From positions 3,098,420 to 3,162,419 of the forward strand of contig OV696605.1 in the NCBI GenBank assembly GCA_927797885.1: DNA of 64,000 nt, read 5' to 3'. Shown here one piece after another: positions 28,003-36,126 of the stretch. The translations under genes were made by a program, and so were the position numbers. How positions within the stretch are numbered: the first letter of the stretch is position 1; each line of letters starts with the position of its first letter. Under the pieces are notes generated by a model that saw nothing but the letters and a program-made list of their open reading frames with translations, ran no database searches and had not been told where the DNA came from. The DNA comes from Gloeomargaritales cyanobacterium VI4D9 (GTDB lineage Bacteria > Cyanobacteriota > Cyanobacteriia > Gloeomargaritales > Gloeomargaritaceae).

Positions 28003-28844
28003 AACGTCACGGTGCAGATGAATCGGTACATCAACGTGACTTGTAGCGCCGGATGTGCTTCAGTCATATAACCATAGCCCTACCTCTCCGCCACAAGCCG
28101 GAACAGTAGGAGCCATCAGCCAGATACGTTGTGATAATGCTCAAAACGCTAGGCGGTTTCGGCGAGCCCCATCGCCATCCTTGTTTACCCTACAATAGCT
28201 CCCCTGTGCCAATGGGGAGAAGCGGTGTTTAATGATTATCAATTATTTATCATATTACAGCCTATTATCAGGGCACCCCTATTGACTCATAGCTGTATAG
28301 CAAACCTATCGGACATGGAAGCAGTAATCGGGAAGTTGCTGGAATCTGATTTCTGTGAGTGCTTGCTACGTAATCATTTAGGATTACCACATACCCCATA
28401 TTTTTTCAGATGGCCTAGCCCCAGGAGTTCCCGCCTCTAGGGCTACTGGGATATGCCCACGGGTGCCGGTTCGGTCGCAAGGTTAAGAAATTGTAACAGA
28501 CCGCTTACCGCTAGATTTTGGGAGGTTCCGGGATACTACGGAAAAACTTAAGAGTTTCCAGGTCAGTAACGGATAAATTTTCTCCGTGTGCGGGTAAATA
28601 CCTAGGTATGTTCACTGAAATCGGGAGATGGTGGGGCGTTGGGGACATGGGATGAGCATGGCTTTTGTAAATTCTGTGGCTATAAAATAAATAATTTATA
28701 CATACAAAATAAAGATTGTAGTTAGGCATAATGTTATACAAATAGGGGTTGTAAACCTTTGTGGGGCGTGATAGTTTAACTCTGGTCACGTTTTAAGGAG
28801 TAAATTGTTAAGAAATGTAGCCAAATGTTGAAAAAGTTGTTACC
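28003..28844. other. Long intergenic region with no convincing gene
   Basis: About 840 bp lie between divergently transcribed genes. Short frames exist (for example at 28225-28440) but have no family features or ribosome binding site. A patch near 28266 (GGGCACCCCTATTGACTC) resembles the start of the IS5-type end seen elsewhere in the window, so part may be an old insertion. The final 150 bp are AT-rich (CATAATGTTATACAAATAG) and are the likely promoter region of the PATAN response regulator. I could not identify specific operator sites. Confidence 0.5.
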
Positions 28845-30020
28845 ATGCAATCAGTAGAGCCAGTGAACCTACGGAAACAACCTTCGGAGAAGCCAGAAAT
28901 GTCAGGACAAACATTTAGAGTGACCCAACCATCGGACGTGTGGACTAAGATGCAGACGCACCGCCTATCGGGGGAGTTGCAGTTGGGGGATAGCCGTCAG
29001 CGGTGGTCGTTGTTTTTCCTAGGGGGACGTTTGTTGTTTGCGACCGGGGGTCAGCATCGGTATCGGCGGTGGCGGCGGTTGACCGGTCAGTTTGCCCCGG
29101 TATTGCAGGGGGTGCAGGGGGCACCGGAGACGGCTTGGGAGTATGACGTATTGACCCAGGCGGTGGAAGCCCAACAAATTACCCATGAGCAAGCCCAGCA
29201 GGTCATCCGGGGGGCGGTGACGGAGGTTTTGTTTGGTTTGGCACAGGCGGTGACCCTGGCGCAGATGGGGGTCGGTCAGGTGCGGGGCTACTGGGATGGG
29301 GAAGCCCGATTGCGGGGGGAATTGCTCCTATTGGTGGCGACCGAGGAATGGCGTCGGGTGGAACAGCTTTGGCAACAGTGGCAGGAGGTGGGTCTGCGGG
29401 CGACTTCCCCGGATATGGCACCCCAATTTCATGAAAAACGCCGTTTGGAACAGCGGGTGAACGCCCAAACCTATCTCACCCTGTCCCGGTTGTGTGATGG
29501 GCAACACACCTTCTGGGATTTGGCGGTGGCGACGGGGGCGCAGTTACCCCTGGTGGGGCAGTCCCTATTGACTTTGGTGCGGGAGGGCTATTTCCGGCTA
29601 AAGGAACTGGCGGATGCAGCGCCGGTTTTGCCTGAGGCGACGGCATCCGCACCCAAACCGGTGATCGCCTGTGTGGATGACAGCCCGGCGTGTTTGCAAA
29701 ATGTGGCGGCGGCGCTAGGGGATCAGTTTAATTTGCTCACCCTGGAAGACCCGCTCAGGGGCTTGGGGACGTTGATCAAAACCCGCCCGGATGTGATTTT
29801 CCTGGACTGGTTGTTCCCCCAGGTGAATGGCTTGGAGGTCTGTTCGCTCCTGCGGAAATCCCCCGTTCTGAAGGATACGCCGATTGTACTGTTGACGGCT
29901 AATGGCGGCATCTTAGACCGGGCACGGGCACGGTTGGCGGGGGCGAATGAGGTGATGGAAAAACCAGCCACCCCGGAACAGTTGCGGGCGACGGTACAAC
30001 GCTATTTAGCCACAGCCTAG
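28845..30020 (+). CDS. PATAN-domain response regulator (PatA/PixG/PilG-like)
   Basis: The product is a 391-residue CheY-type regulator of the cyanobacterial PatA/PixG/PilG group, which acts in chemotaxis-like systems controlling type IV pili, phototaxis or heterocyst patterning. Residues about 25-260 form the PATAN/DUF4388-type N-terminal module (LSGELQLGDSRQRWSLFFLG, DGQHTFWDLAVATG). The receiver domain (273-390) has Asp278/279, phosphoacceptor Asp321 (VIFLDWLFP) and Lys373 (MEKPATP). The ATG at 28845 lacks a clear Shine-Dalgarno. The ATG at 28899, preceded by GGAG, is a good alternative start that keeps all domains. No CheA/CheW genes are adjacent. Confidence 0.85.
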   Translation: MQSVEPVNLRKQPSEKPEMSGQTFRVTQPSDVWTKMQTHRLSGELQLGDSRQRWSLFFLGGRLLFATGGQHRYRRWRRLTGQFAPVLQGVQGAPETAWEYDVLTQAVEAQQITHEQAQQVIRGAVTEVLFGLAQAVTLAQMGVGQVRGYWDGEARLRGELLLLVATEEWRRVEQLWQQWQEVGLRATSPDMAPQFHEKRRLEQRVNAQTYLTLSRLCDGQHTFWDLAVATGAQLPLVGQSLLTLVREGYFRLKELADAAPVLPEATASAPKPVIACVDDSPACLQNVAAALGDQFNLLTLEDPLRGLGTLIKTRPDVIFLDWLFPQVNGLEVCSLLRKSPVLKDTPIVLLTANGGILDRARARLAGANEVMEKPATPEQLRATVQRYLATA

Positions 30021-30085
30021 GGTTATCCTAAAAAGGGTCATGCGTGGTGGCTGGAAATGTGTCTCAGTAAAATTACGGAGGCAGG

Positions 30086-30943
30086 TTGAATCGCTCCTGG
30101 TGGGTGTGGCGGGGTTTGCTGGTCATACCCGTTCTGTGGCTGGGGATATTTTTTGTCCTGCCCCTGGGGTTGCTGGTGGTCTATAGTTTTCTCACCCATC
30201 AGGGCTATGGCAATGTGCTGTGGCAGTGGACGGGGGAAAATTATGCCCGTTTGCTCAACCCCACCTATGGGGAAATTTTGCTCCGTTCTGTGGGGTTAGC
30301 CCTGGGGACGACCCTGGTATGTCTGGTGTTGGGCTATCCTCTGGCACTTTGGTTGGTAACGCAACCCCGCCCCTGGCGCACGATATTTTTGCTATTAGTG
30401 ATCATCCCTTTTTGGACAAATTTTTTGGTACGCACCTATGCCTGGATGGTGCTGTTGGGACAGCGGGGGGTGATTAATTCCATATTACTCGGGTTAAATA
30501 TCATTTCCGAGCCATTGAACCTGTTATTTACCCCGTTTGCGGTCTGGATTGGTCTGGTGTATGGCTATCTACCATTTATGATTTTGCCCCTGTATAGCAC
30601 TTTAGAAAAATTTGATTTTAATTTAGTCTTAGCGGCGCAGGATTTGGGGGCAAATTTTTGGCAAATTCTCTATCGGGTGTTAATTCCCTTGAGTATGCGG
30701 GGGATTGGCGTGGGGTGTCTGTTGGTATTTATCCCGGCGGTGGGGGCATTTGTCACCCCGGATATTTTGGGTGGTGCCCGGAGTTTGCTGGTGGGAAATC
30801 TGGTGCAAAATCAGTTTCTCAAAACCCTGGATTGGCCTTTGGGAGCGGCTTTATCGGTGGTCTTGATGCTCCTAATTCTGTTGCCAATTCTGCTCTACCT
30901 ACGGCTGGGTGAACCGGGGAACCCCATGAATTTCTCTAGCTAA
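30086..30943 (+). CDS. potB: ABC transporter permease, PotB-like (orphan)
   Basis: The product is a 285-residue inner-membrane permease with about six transmembrane helices, of the spermidine/putrescine transporter type (PotB/MalF family). The cytoplasmic EAA loop reads AAQDLGANFWQILYRVLIPLS, and VIIPFWTNFLVRTYAWMVLLG is typical of PotB. The start is TTG 30086 with GGAGG about 6 bases upstream. No ATPase (PotA), second permease (PotC) or binding protein (PotD) is encoded nearby, so partners must lie elsewhere. Polyamine specificity is inferred from sequence resemblance. Confidence 0.8.
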   Translation: MNRSWWVWRGLLVIPVLWLGIFFVLPLGLLVVYSFLTHQGYGNVLWQWTGENYARLLNPTYGEILLRSVGLALGTTLVCLVLGYPLALWLVTQPRPWRTIFLLLVIIPFWTNFLVRTYAWMVLLGQRGVINSILLGLNIISEPLNLLFTPFAVWIGLVYGYLPFMILPLYSTLEKFDFNLVLAAQDLGANFWQILYRVLIPLSMRGIGVGCLLVFIPAVGAFVTPDILGGARSLLVGNLVQNQFLKTLDWPLGAALSVVLMLLILLPILLYLRLGEPGNPMNFSS

Positions 30944-31043
30944 GAGGCGGGGCGACCCATGTTAAAACTGGAATAGGTGCCCTTGTCAGGGGTGCCATCT
31001 CGGGGGACACTGGTACTGACAACCGCAAGGGGAGGCGAAAACC

Positions 31044-32333
31044 ATGAAGCGGGTTCTAGGGGTGATTTTGGGCGGTGGTGCCGGGACACGGCTCTATCCT
31101 TTGACCAAATTACGGGCGAAGCCAGCGGTGCCCCTAGCCGGTAAGTATCGTTTGATTGATATTCCGGTGAGTAATTGTATCAATTCGGAAATTCATAAAA
31201 TCTACGTCCTGACCCAGTTCAATTCCGCCTCCTTGAACCGGCATATCAACCGTGCCTATGCGTTTTCCGGGTTTGTGGATGGATTCGTGGAAGTCCTCGC
31301 CGCCCAGCAGACCCCCGACAATCCGGGCTGGTTCCAGGGGACAGCGGATGCGGTGCGTCAGTACCTCTGGCTGTTTTCCACCTGGGATGTGGATCAGTAC
31401 CTGATCCTGTCCGGGGATCACCTGTACCGCATGGACTATCGGGATTTTATTGCCCATCACCAGCAGACCGGGGCGGATATTACCCTGTCGGTGATTCCGG
31501 TGGAGGAAAAACCGGCTTCCGCCTTTGGGTTGATGAAAATTGATGAGACGGGGCGGGTGGTCGCATTTCGGGAAAAACCCAAGGGAGAGGCGCTCCGGGA
31601 AATGCGGGTGGATACCAGGGTGTTGGGGTTGTCCCCGGAGGAAGCCCAGCGCAAGCCTTACATTGCCTCGATGGGAATTTATGTATTTAATAAAGAAATT
31701 CTGTCAAAACTTTTGCAGGAGGATACCCAGCGCACGGATTTTGGGAAAGAGGTGATTCCGGCGGCGATTAAGGACTATAAAATTCAGGTTTATTTATTCA
31801 ATGATTATTGGGAAGATATTGGGACGATTGAGTCATTTTATGAGGCAAATTTAGCTTTAACCAAACAGCCCAAGCCCCCTTTTAGTTTCTACGATGAAAC
31901 CGCTCCGATTTACACCCGTCCCCGCTATTTACCGCCGTCTAAACTCTTGGATTGTGAGATTAGTGAGTCCCTGATCAGCGATGGCTGTATTTTGAAAAAT
32001 TGTCGGGTGCGGCATTCGGTTTTGGGGGTGCGCTCCCGGATTCAGGCGGGCTGTGTGATTGAGGATACCTTGCTCATGGGGTCGGATTTTTATGAACCCT
32101 ATGAACAGCGATTTGCGGAACCGAGCCAAAATCATATCCCCTTAGGAATTGGGGAAAATACGGTGATCCGCCGCTCGATTGTGGATAAAAATGCCCGGAT
32201 TGGTAAGGATGTGCAAATTATTAACAAAGATTGGGTGCAGGAAGCGGATCGGGAAACCTTGGGTTTTTATATCCGCAGTGGGATTGTGGTGGTGATCAAA
32301 AACGCCACGATTCCCGATGGTATGATCATTTAG
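31044..32333 (+). CDS. glgC: Glucose-1-phosphate adenylyltransferase (ADP-glucose pyrophosphorylase)
   Basis: The enzyme makes ADP-glucose from glucose-1-phosphate and ATP, the committed step of glycogen synthesis; in cyanobacteria it is activated by 3-phosphoglycerate and inhibited by phosphate. The 429-residue protein has the nucleotide-binding loop [34 protein letters not shown], the catalytic [20 protein letters not shown], and [19 protein letters not shown]. The C-terminal left-handed beta-helix ends in [20 protein letters not shown], the conserved cyanobacterial/plant terminus with the allosteric Lys. The RBS GGGGAGG is clear. It is monocistronic in appearance. Confidence 0.97.
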   Translation: MKRVLGVILGGGAGTRLYPLTKLRAKPAVPLAGKYRLIDIPVSNCINSEIHKIYVLTQFNSASLNRHINRAYAFSGFVDGFVEVLAAQQTPDNPGWFQGTADAVRQYLWLFSTWDVDQYLILSGDHLYRMDYRDFIAHHQQTGADITLSVIPVEEKPASAFGLMKIDETGRVVAFREKPKGEALREMRVDTRVLGLSPEEAQRKPYIASMGIYVFNKEILSKLLQEDTQRTDFGKEVIPAAIKDYKIQVYLFNDYWEDIGTIESFYEANLALTKQPKPPFSFYDETAPIYTRPRYLPPSKLLDCEISESLISDGCILKNCRVRHSVLGVRSRIQAGCVIEDTLLMGSDFYEPYEQRFAEPSQNHIPLGIGENTVIRRSIVDKNARIGKDVQIINKDWVQEADRETLGFYIRSGIVVVIKNATIPDGMII

Positions 32334-32395
32334 GGCATCTCTAAAAATAGGTCGCAGGCGTGATGCCCCGATTATTGGGTTCTTCCTCCGTTAGT

Positions 32396-32841
32396 CTATG
32401 GATGGGGTACGATTGCAATCACTGTCAGTTCACCGGATTGGAGTTCATAACACCAAAAAATGCGATAGGCACCCGGTGTTTTATTCTGTACAGGCTTCAA
32501 AGACTTTACCATCAGGTTTAGGGATGCGGCAATGAATGATACTCATGGGTATTCAATCCCGGATGTCGGGGGTTTTCTTTAAGAAATCCAAGAGCTTTAA
32601 CAACTTGCTTGAAAAGCCCCTCTTACTTAGAAGATTTACCAATCCCCTTTACCTTTCTATTATTCCTCGCACTTTCAGCACAATTCTTAAGCTGATTATA
32701 TAGCAATCCTACTTGATTTACAAACAAGAATTTTCCAGAACCAACGACGGGGGCGGTGCCCCTGCGACCCCTGTTCCATTCTCATTTAGGATTGCTATAT
32801 TGCTCTTCTGCTTTTTTCGTCCATACCAACTGATAACCCAT
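32396..32841 (-). pseudogene. RelE/ParE-like toxin pseudogene, split by a MITE
   Basis: Reading the minus strand from ATG 32841 gives MGYQLVWTKKAEEQ up to the MITE at 32797. On the other side of the MITE the same frame continues as YNQLKNCAESARNNRK when one TA copy is removed. The rest reads EGLFKQVVKALGFLKENPRH, PGLNTHEYHSLPHP, then after a frameshift GAYRIFWCYELQSGELTVIA and VPHP with a stop at 32396. Two in-frame TAA codons and a shift show decay beyond the insertion. The sequence resembles RelE/ParE-type toxins; the family name is inferred. The likely antitoxin gene lies upstream at 33834-34100, now separated by IS630. Confidence 0.72.
32701..32797 (+). mobile_element. TA-type MITE inserted in the toxin gene
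   Basis: This is a 97-bp element with ends TAGCAATCCTACTTGATT and TTTAGGATTGCTA, flanked by TA at 32699-32700 and 32798-32799. Removing the element and one TA restores the reading frame of the toxin gene (GAG CAA TAT AAT CAG on the minus strand). This shows directly that the element inserted at a TA and duplicated it. The interior is the GGGGGCGGTGCCCC palindrome typical of the short form. Confidence 0.88.
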
Positions 32842-32857
32842 TCATTTATGTTTAATA

Positions 32858-33800
32858 TAGTCAAGCAGGGTAAGGTCGTCCTATTATAGAATAGATGTTT
32901 AGGAGAAAAGCGATGGCAAGACCATACAGTTACGATTTGCGTCAAAAAGCAGTCGAAGCAGTCTTAAATGGGGCAAAACTAGTTGAGGTTAGTGAGTTAT
33001 TTGGTATTAGCATCAGAACCGTACAAAGATGGTTAAAAATGTGGTCAGAAACTGGTGATTATCGCCCGAAACAGAACTATCAAAAGGGTCATAGTGCTAA
33101 GATCACTGATTTGGAGGGATTTCGCCAATTTGTAGAAGCAAATCCAGGGTTGACGCAAAAAGAAATGGGAGTCGTTCTCGGTGTAAGTCATACAACCGTT
33201 GGTCAAGCCCTTAAAAAAATCAACTTTACCCGTAAAAAAAAGACATACTCTTATGAGGAACAAAACGAAGAAGAGCGACAGCAATTTATCAAGATGATGA
33301 AAGGGGAAAAGAATGAAGATTTAGTCTATATTGACCAGTCCGGGATGGATAATCGAGATATTTATGAATATGGTTGGGGGCTAAAAGGACAAAGAATATA
33401 TGGTCAACGACCTGGCAAAAAGAGAGAGAGAATAAGCATGATGAGTGGTTATCATTTAGGGAAAATGGTTGCACCATTTACCTGGATTGGTAGTTGTAAT
33501 TTGCAAGTATTGATTACCTGGTTAACAGAGATGTTGTTGCCAACAATTGGAACAGGGAAGAAAATCGTTTTAGATAATGCAAGTTTTCATCGTTGCAAAC
33601 TGGTTAGGAAGGTTGTGGAAGCCGCTGGGTGCGAATTGATATATCTACCGAAATACTCTCCCGATTTAAATCCGATTGAGCATCAATGGCATAGAATCAA
33701 GCAAAGAGTTAGAAAAACCATGACATCTACAACCCAAAATCTTCATGACCTTATAGATTCAGTCATCTGCTCTATATGCCAACCTTTGCCTGCTTAGCTA
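32858..33800 (+). mobile_element. IS630-family insertion sequence, apparently intact
   Basis: The element spans 943 bp between imperfect inverted repeats TAGTCAAGCAGGGTAAGGT (left) and the reverse complement of ACCTTTGCCTGCTTAGCTA (right), with TA flanks at 32856-32857 and 33801-33802. It carries a single transposase gene whose stop codon lies inside the right repeat. TA target duplication is the hallmark of IS630/Tc1-mariner elements. It lies between an antitoxin-like gene and the broken toxin gene. Confidence 0.87.
32913..33797 (+). CDS. IS630-family transposase
   Basis: The product is a 294-residue DDE transposase. The N-terminus has helix-turn-helix modules (YDLRQKAVEAVLNGAKLVEV, FGISIRTVQRWLKMW, GVSHTTVGQALKKI). 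The catalytic domain shows VYIDQSGMDNRD (first Asp), IVLDNASFHRCKLV (second Asp) and YLPKYSPDLNPIEHQWHRIK (Glu), which is the IS630 pattern. I chose ATG 32913 because AGGAG stands ten bases before it; an ATG six codons earlier has none. The frame is uninterrupted, so the enzyme may be active and could be a source of activity for TA-targeting MITEs, though the repeats differ beyond the first bases. Confidence 0.92.
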   Translation: MARPYSYDLRQKAVEAVLNGAKLVEVSELFGISIRTVQRWLKMWSETGDYRPKQNYQKGHSAKITDLEGFRQFVEANPGLTQKEMGVVLGVSHTTVGQALKKINFTRKKKTYSYEEQNEEERQQFIKMMKGEKNEDLVYIDQSGMDNRDIYEYGWGLKGQRIYGQRPGKKRERISMMSGYHLGKMVAPFTWIGSCNLQVLITWLTEMLLPTIGTGKKIVLDNASFHRCKLVRKVVEAAGCELIYLPKYSPDLNPIEHQWHRIKQRVRKTMTSTTQNLHDLIDSVICSICQPLPA

Positions 33801-33833
33801 TAGTTCGGACTTTTGGATGTAAAACTGCGAGAC

Positions 33834-34100
33834 CTATTCCTCTCCGTCCTCAATATCACCCAACCAAGACAGATCAGCTTGAAGATCAGGAGGGGAATTG
33901 GGAAAAATGCCATATTTGGCTTCCTCTAGTCCAGCAACTACTGACTCCAGAATTTTGGGCTGATCAAATAGCCAGCTCTCATGACTCGGCTGGTCAATCT
34001 CAAGCCTAGATGAGTTAGAAATTTTCTGGTTAGCAATAAAAAATAATTTATCCATACGTTTACCCTCTTGGCTTGGAGTAAGTTCTTTTACTTGTATCAT
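33834..34100 (-). CDS. Antitoxin-like small protein (partner of broken toxin)
   Basis: The 88-residue product starts at ATG 34100 (MIQVKELTPSQEGKRMDKLF). The C-terminal half, SWLFDQPKILESVVAGLEEA and ending DLSWLGDIEDGEE, has the acidic helical look of type II antitoxins that neutralise RelE/ParE toxins. On the minus strand it precedes the toxin remnant, with only about 45 bp between them once IS630 is removed, matching antitoxin-then-toxin order. The frame is intact. Family assignment is inferred from context and composition, not from a recognised motif. A longer frame begins at 34142 but enters an old MITE. Confidence 0.55.
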   Translation of the reverse strand: MIQVKELTPSQEGKRMDKLFFIANQKISNSSRLEIDQPSHESWLFDQPKILESVVAGLEEAKYGIFPNSPPDLQADLSWLGDIEDGEE

Positions 34101-34111
34101 ACACCAAATGC

Positions 34112-34210
34112 CAGCAATCCTACTCAATTGGCAAAAGGGCATTCAGAAAAATCAAGCGCAGGCGTGATGCCCCTGTGACCATCGTTCTAAATTTAATTAG
34201 GATTGTCGTA
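34112..34210. mobile_element. Decayed TA-type MITE
   Basis: The sequence begins AGCAATCCTACTCAATTGG and ends ATTAGGATTGTCGTA, with a degraded centre (GCAGGCGTGATGCCCCTGTG). It corresponds end to end to the MITE family but with many substitutions. The stop codon and last residues of the NlpC/P60 gene lie in its right repeat. Confidence 0.6.
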
Positions 34211-34865
34211 TCTTTTGCGGCTGATAGGAAGCCACCACCCGCCCGGCACCCCGCCACTGCTGGGCATAGGTTTCCCCAATAGCTCCCCGATCCTCCCCCA
34301 GGGAATCTACCCCGATGCCATTGCGCCCCTGGGCGATGCCAGAGCAATGAATGTACTGCTGATTACCTAAATAAATCCCCACATGGGTCGCCCGTTCTGG
34401 GGTACCAAAAAAGACCAAATCCCCCGGTGCGAGGCTATCTCGGCTGATGGGAGCCACAAAGGCTTCCTGTTGATAGGCATCCCGGGGCAACCAAATTCCC
34501 GCTTGGGCAAAGGCGGTCTGCACCAGACCAGAGCAGTCAAAATCCGGTGCCACCGTGCCCCCCCAGCGATACACATGGGGTTGTCCCATCGCATACAGGG
34601 CAAAATTGAGTACCAGGGGTAAACGGGGGACAATCGCCGCCCGGTTCAGTTGGGGGGGCTGGTAGGGTTCGCAGGTGGGCTGAACGTTAGCCCAATCCGC
34701 TTGGGTTACCCAACCCCCATAATCGTCCTCGGCTAAAGTGACCCACCGGCGTTCCCCGGACGTTTCACCCGGATATAGCCACCGACCCGCTTGGGCTTGC
34801 GTCGCTAGACGTTCCCCGGTGGGGGCATCGTAGAGATTGACCACCTGCTGACAGCGGTACCACAT
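34197..34865 (-). CDS. NlpC/P60 cell-wall peptidase with N-terminal SH3-like domain
   Basis: The product is a 222-residue cysteine peptidase of the cyanobacterial NlpC/P60 type, predicted to cut gamma-D-Glu-diamino acid bonds in peptidoglycan peptides. An SH3-like domain (about 1-60) precedes the papain-like domain. The catalytic residues read as Cys111 (FDCSGLV), His161 (THVGIYLG) and His173 (YIHCSG). No signal peptide is evident, consistent with a recycling role in the cytoplasm. The ATG at 34865 overlaps the stop of the preceding small gene (TGATG), indicating translational coupling. Its last codons (CAA TCC TAA) fall in a MITE end. Confidence 0.9.
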   Translation of the reverse strand: MWYRCQQVVNLYDAPTGERLATQAQAGRWLYPGETSGERRWVTLAEDDYGGWVTQADWANVQPTCEPYQPPQLNRAAIVPRLPLVLNFALYAMGQPHVYRWGGTVAPDFDCSGLVQTAFAQAGIWLPRDAYQQEAFVAPISRDSLAPGDLVFFGTPERATHVGIYLGNQQYIHCSGIAQGRNGIGVDSLGEDRGAIGETYAQQWRGAGRVVASYQPQKIRQS

Positions 34866-35005
34866 CAGAGATTGGGTTCGGACTCCGGGGCATTCTCCCG
34901 GGGCGAGCGACCCCGGCGATTGTTGGTGGTTTTGCGGCTAAACTTGCGGGCATAAGCCCGATTACGCAGGGCTTTTTCCTTCTTGGGGTTACGGCGTTTC
35001 GCCAC
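34865..35005 (-). CDS. Small basic conserved protein (46 residues)
   Basis: This short gene starts with GTG at 35005 and encodes MAKRRNPKKEKALRNRAYAR, then KFSRKTTNNRRGRSP and an acidic tail ENAPESEPNL. The Lys/Arg-rich helix resembles short basic proteins in many cyanobacteria and could bind RNA or ribosomes; that is inference. The stop overlaps the start of the NlpC/P60 gene by one base (TGATG). The RRM protein gene lies about 80 bp upstream on the same strand. Confidence 0.6.
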   Translation of the reverse strand: MAKRRNPKKEKALRNRAYARKFSRKTTNNRRGRSPRENAPESEPNL

Positions 35006-35085
35006 TGATAGTACCTCAAATGTGAACAACCCGGAGCCGACTCAACCGGAGCCAGCCACCGGGTTAGGGGTTTTCTAAGTTTAGT

Positions 35086-35388
35086 TTAAACCCCAGAACG
35101 GTTAAAATCCCGGCGACCGCCGCCAAAACTTTCCCGGGGACGGTCTTCCTTCGGACGGGCTTTGTTCACCCGCAGTTGGCGACCCATCCACTCCGCCCCA
35201 TCCAGTTCAGTGATCGCCTTGTCTTCCTGGTCGTCCTCGTTCATTTCCACGAACGCAAAACCCCGCATCCGACCGGTTTCCCGATCCATCGGCAGTACCA
35301 CGTTTTTGACACTGCCATATTCAGCAAAGACTTCCTGAATATCTTCTTTCGTCACCCGGTAATTCAGATTACCAATGTAAATGGTCAT
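35086..35388 (-). CDS. rbp: RNA-binding protein with single RRM domain (cyanobacterial Rbp)
   Basis: The product is a 100-residue cytoplasmic RNA-binding protein. RNP2 is IYIGNLNY at the N-terminus and RNP1 is MRGFAFVEM, both complete, within the usual RRM of about 80 residues. A short Gly/Arg tail (SFGGGRRDFNRSGV) follows. In cyanobacteria such proteins are often cold-induced and some help localise thylakoid-protein mRNAs. A leader of about 200 bp separates it from the divergent DciA-like gene, a length typical of cold-regulated 5' UTRs, but no element is identified. Confidence 0.93.
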   Translation of the reverse strand: MTIYIGNLNYRVTKEDIQEVFAEYGSVKNVVLPMDRETGRMRGFAFVEMNEDDQEDKAITELDGAEWMGRQLRVNKARPKEDRPRESFGGGRRDFNRSGV

Positions 35389-35615
35389 GAGCTAGCCTCG
35401 ATGTAAATTGAAAATGACCGTGCAGTCGGTTGCGGAAAATTTCTTCAAGCCGTATCGGCGAATGGAAAATCGTCGAATGGAAACTGGGAAGAACGCTGAA
35501 TCCAAAACTACATCAGTACACCCCTATAATAACCTACAGGGATTAAATTGGGAAGATTTCCTAACTCAGACCGCAAAATGTAATAAAAATTTAAGAAAAG
35601 TGCAGAGGTGTGGCG

Positions 35616-36104
35616 ATGGGCTTGGCATCCTTGGGGCGGATTCTGGAGCGGTTGGACACCAGCCCCACCTGGGAGCAGTGCCGTCAGTGGCGGGAGTTAT
35701 TGCGGGTGTGGGGGGAGTTGGTCGGGCCGACGGTACAGCATCAGACGGAGCCGTTGTACATTCGCCGGGGGGTGCTGTATGTGGCGACCCGTTCCCCCGT
35801 GTGGGCGCAAAATCTCGCCTTTGAACGGCATCGCCTCCTGCAACGGCTGAATCCCCTACTGCCCCAGCCCTTGAAGGACATTCGTTTTCGCCCCACCCTG
35901 ACCCCAGAGGGGCAACCCCCCGCCGGGAGGGTCTTTCGAGGGGGCACCCGCCCGCCCGGAACCGCCCCTGTCCCGCCGCCCACCTACCGCCGTCCCCCGA
36001 TTTGTCCTCGCTGTCACACCCCCGCACCCCTGGCGGAATTGGACCGTTGGGGGGTATGCAGTCTCTGTCGGGCGGTGGAACTTTCCCGGCAAACGCTACA
36101 CTAG
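35616..36104 (+). CDS. DUF721/DciA-like protein with C-terminal zinc ribbon
   Basis: The 162-residue product starts at ATG 35616, with AGAGG seven bases upstream (a GTG two codons earlier is possible). The N-terminal DUF721 part contains WRELLRVWGELVGPTVQHQT, PLYIRRGVLYVATRSPVWAQ and NLAFERHRLLQRLN, as in DciA-type loaders or accessory factors of the replicative helicase DnaB. A Pro-rich linker leads to a CxxC...CxxC zinc ribbon (CPRCHTPAPL, WGVCSLC). It lies 22 bp upstream of clpR on the same strand. The helicase role is known for DciA in other bacteria and inferred here. Confidence 0.75.
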   Translation: MGLASLGRILERLDTSPTWEQCRQWRELLRVWGELVGPTVQHQTEPLYIRRGVLYVATRSPVWAQNLAFERHRLLQRLNPLLPQPLKDIRFRPTLTPEGQPPAGRVFRGGTRPPGTAPVPPPTYRRPPICPRCHTPAPLAELDRWGVCSLCRAVELSRQTLH

Positions 36105-36126
36105 GAAGGAATTGCGAGGAACCATT

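Noticed and set aside
28225..28440. A 71-residue open frame in the long intergenic gap
   Set aside because: It has no ribosome binding site, no recognisable family sequence and biased composition. It overlaps a patch resembling an IS end.
32858..33800. The local IS630 as the direct parent of the TAGCAATCCTA MITEs
   Set aside because: Both use TA and start TAG, but the IS ends continue TCAAGCAGG rather than CAATCCTA. A different autonomous element is more likely.
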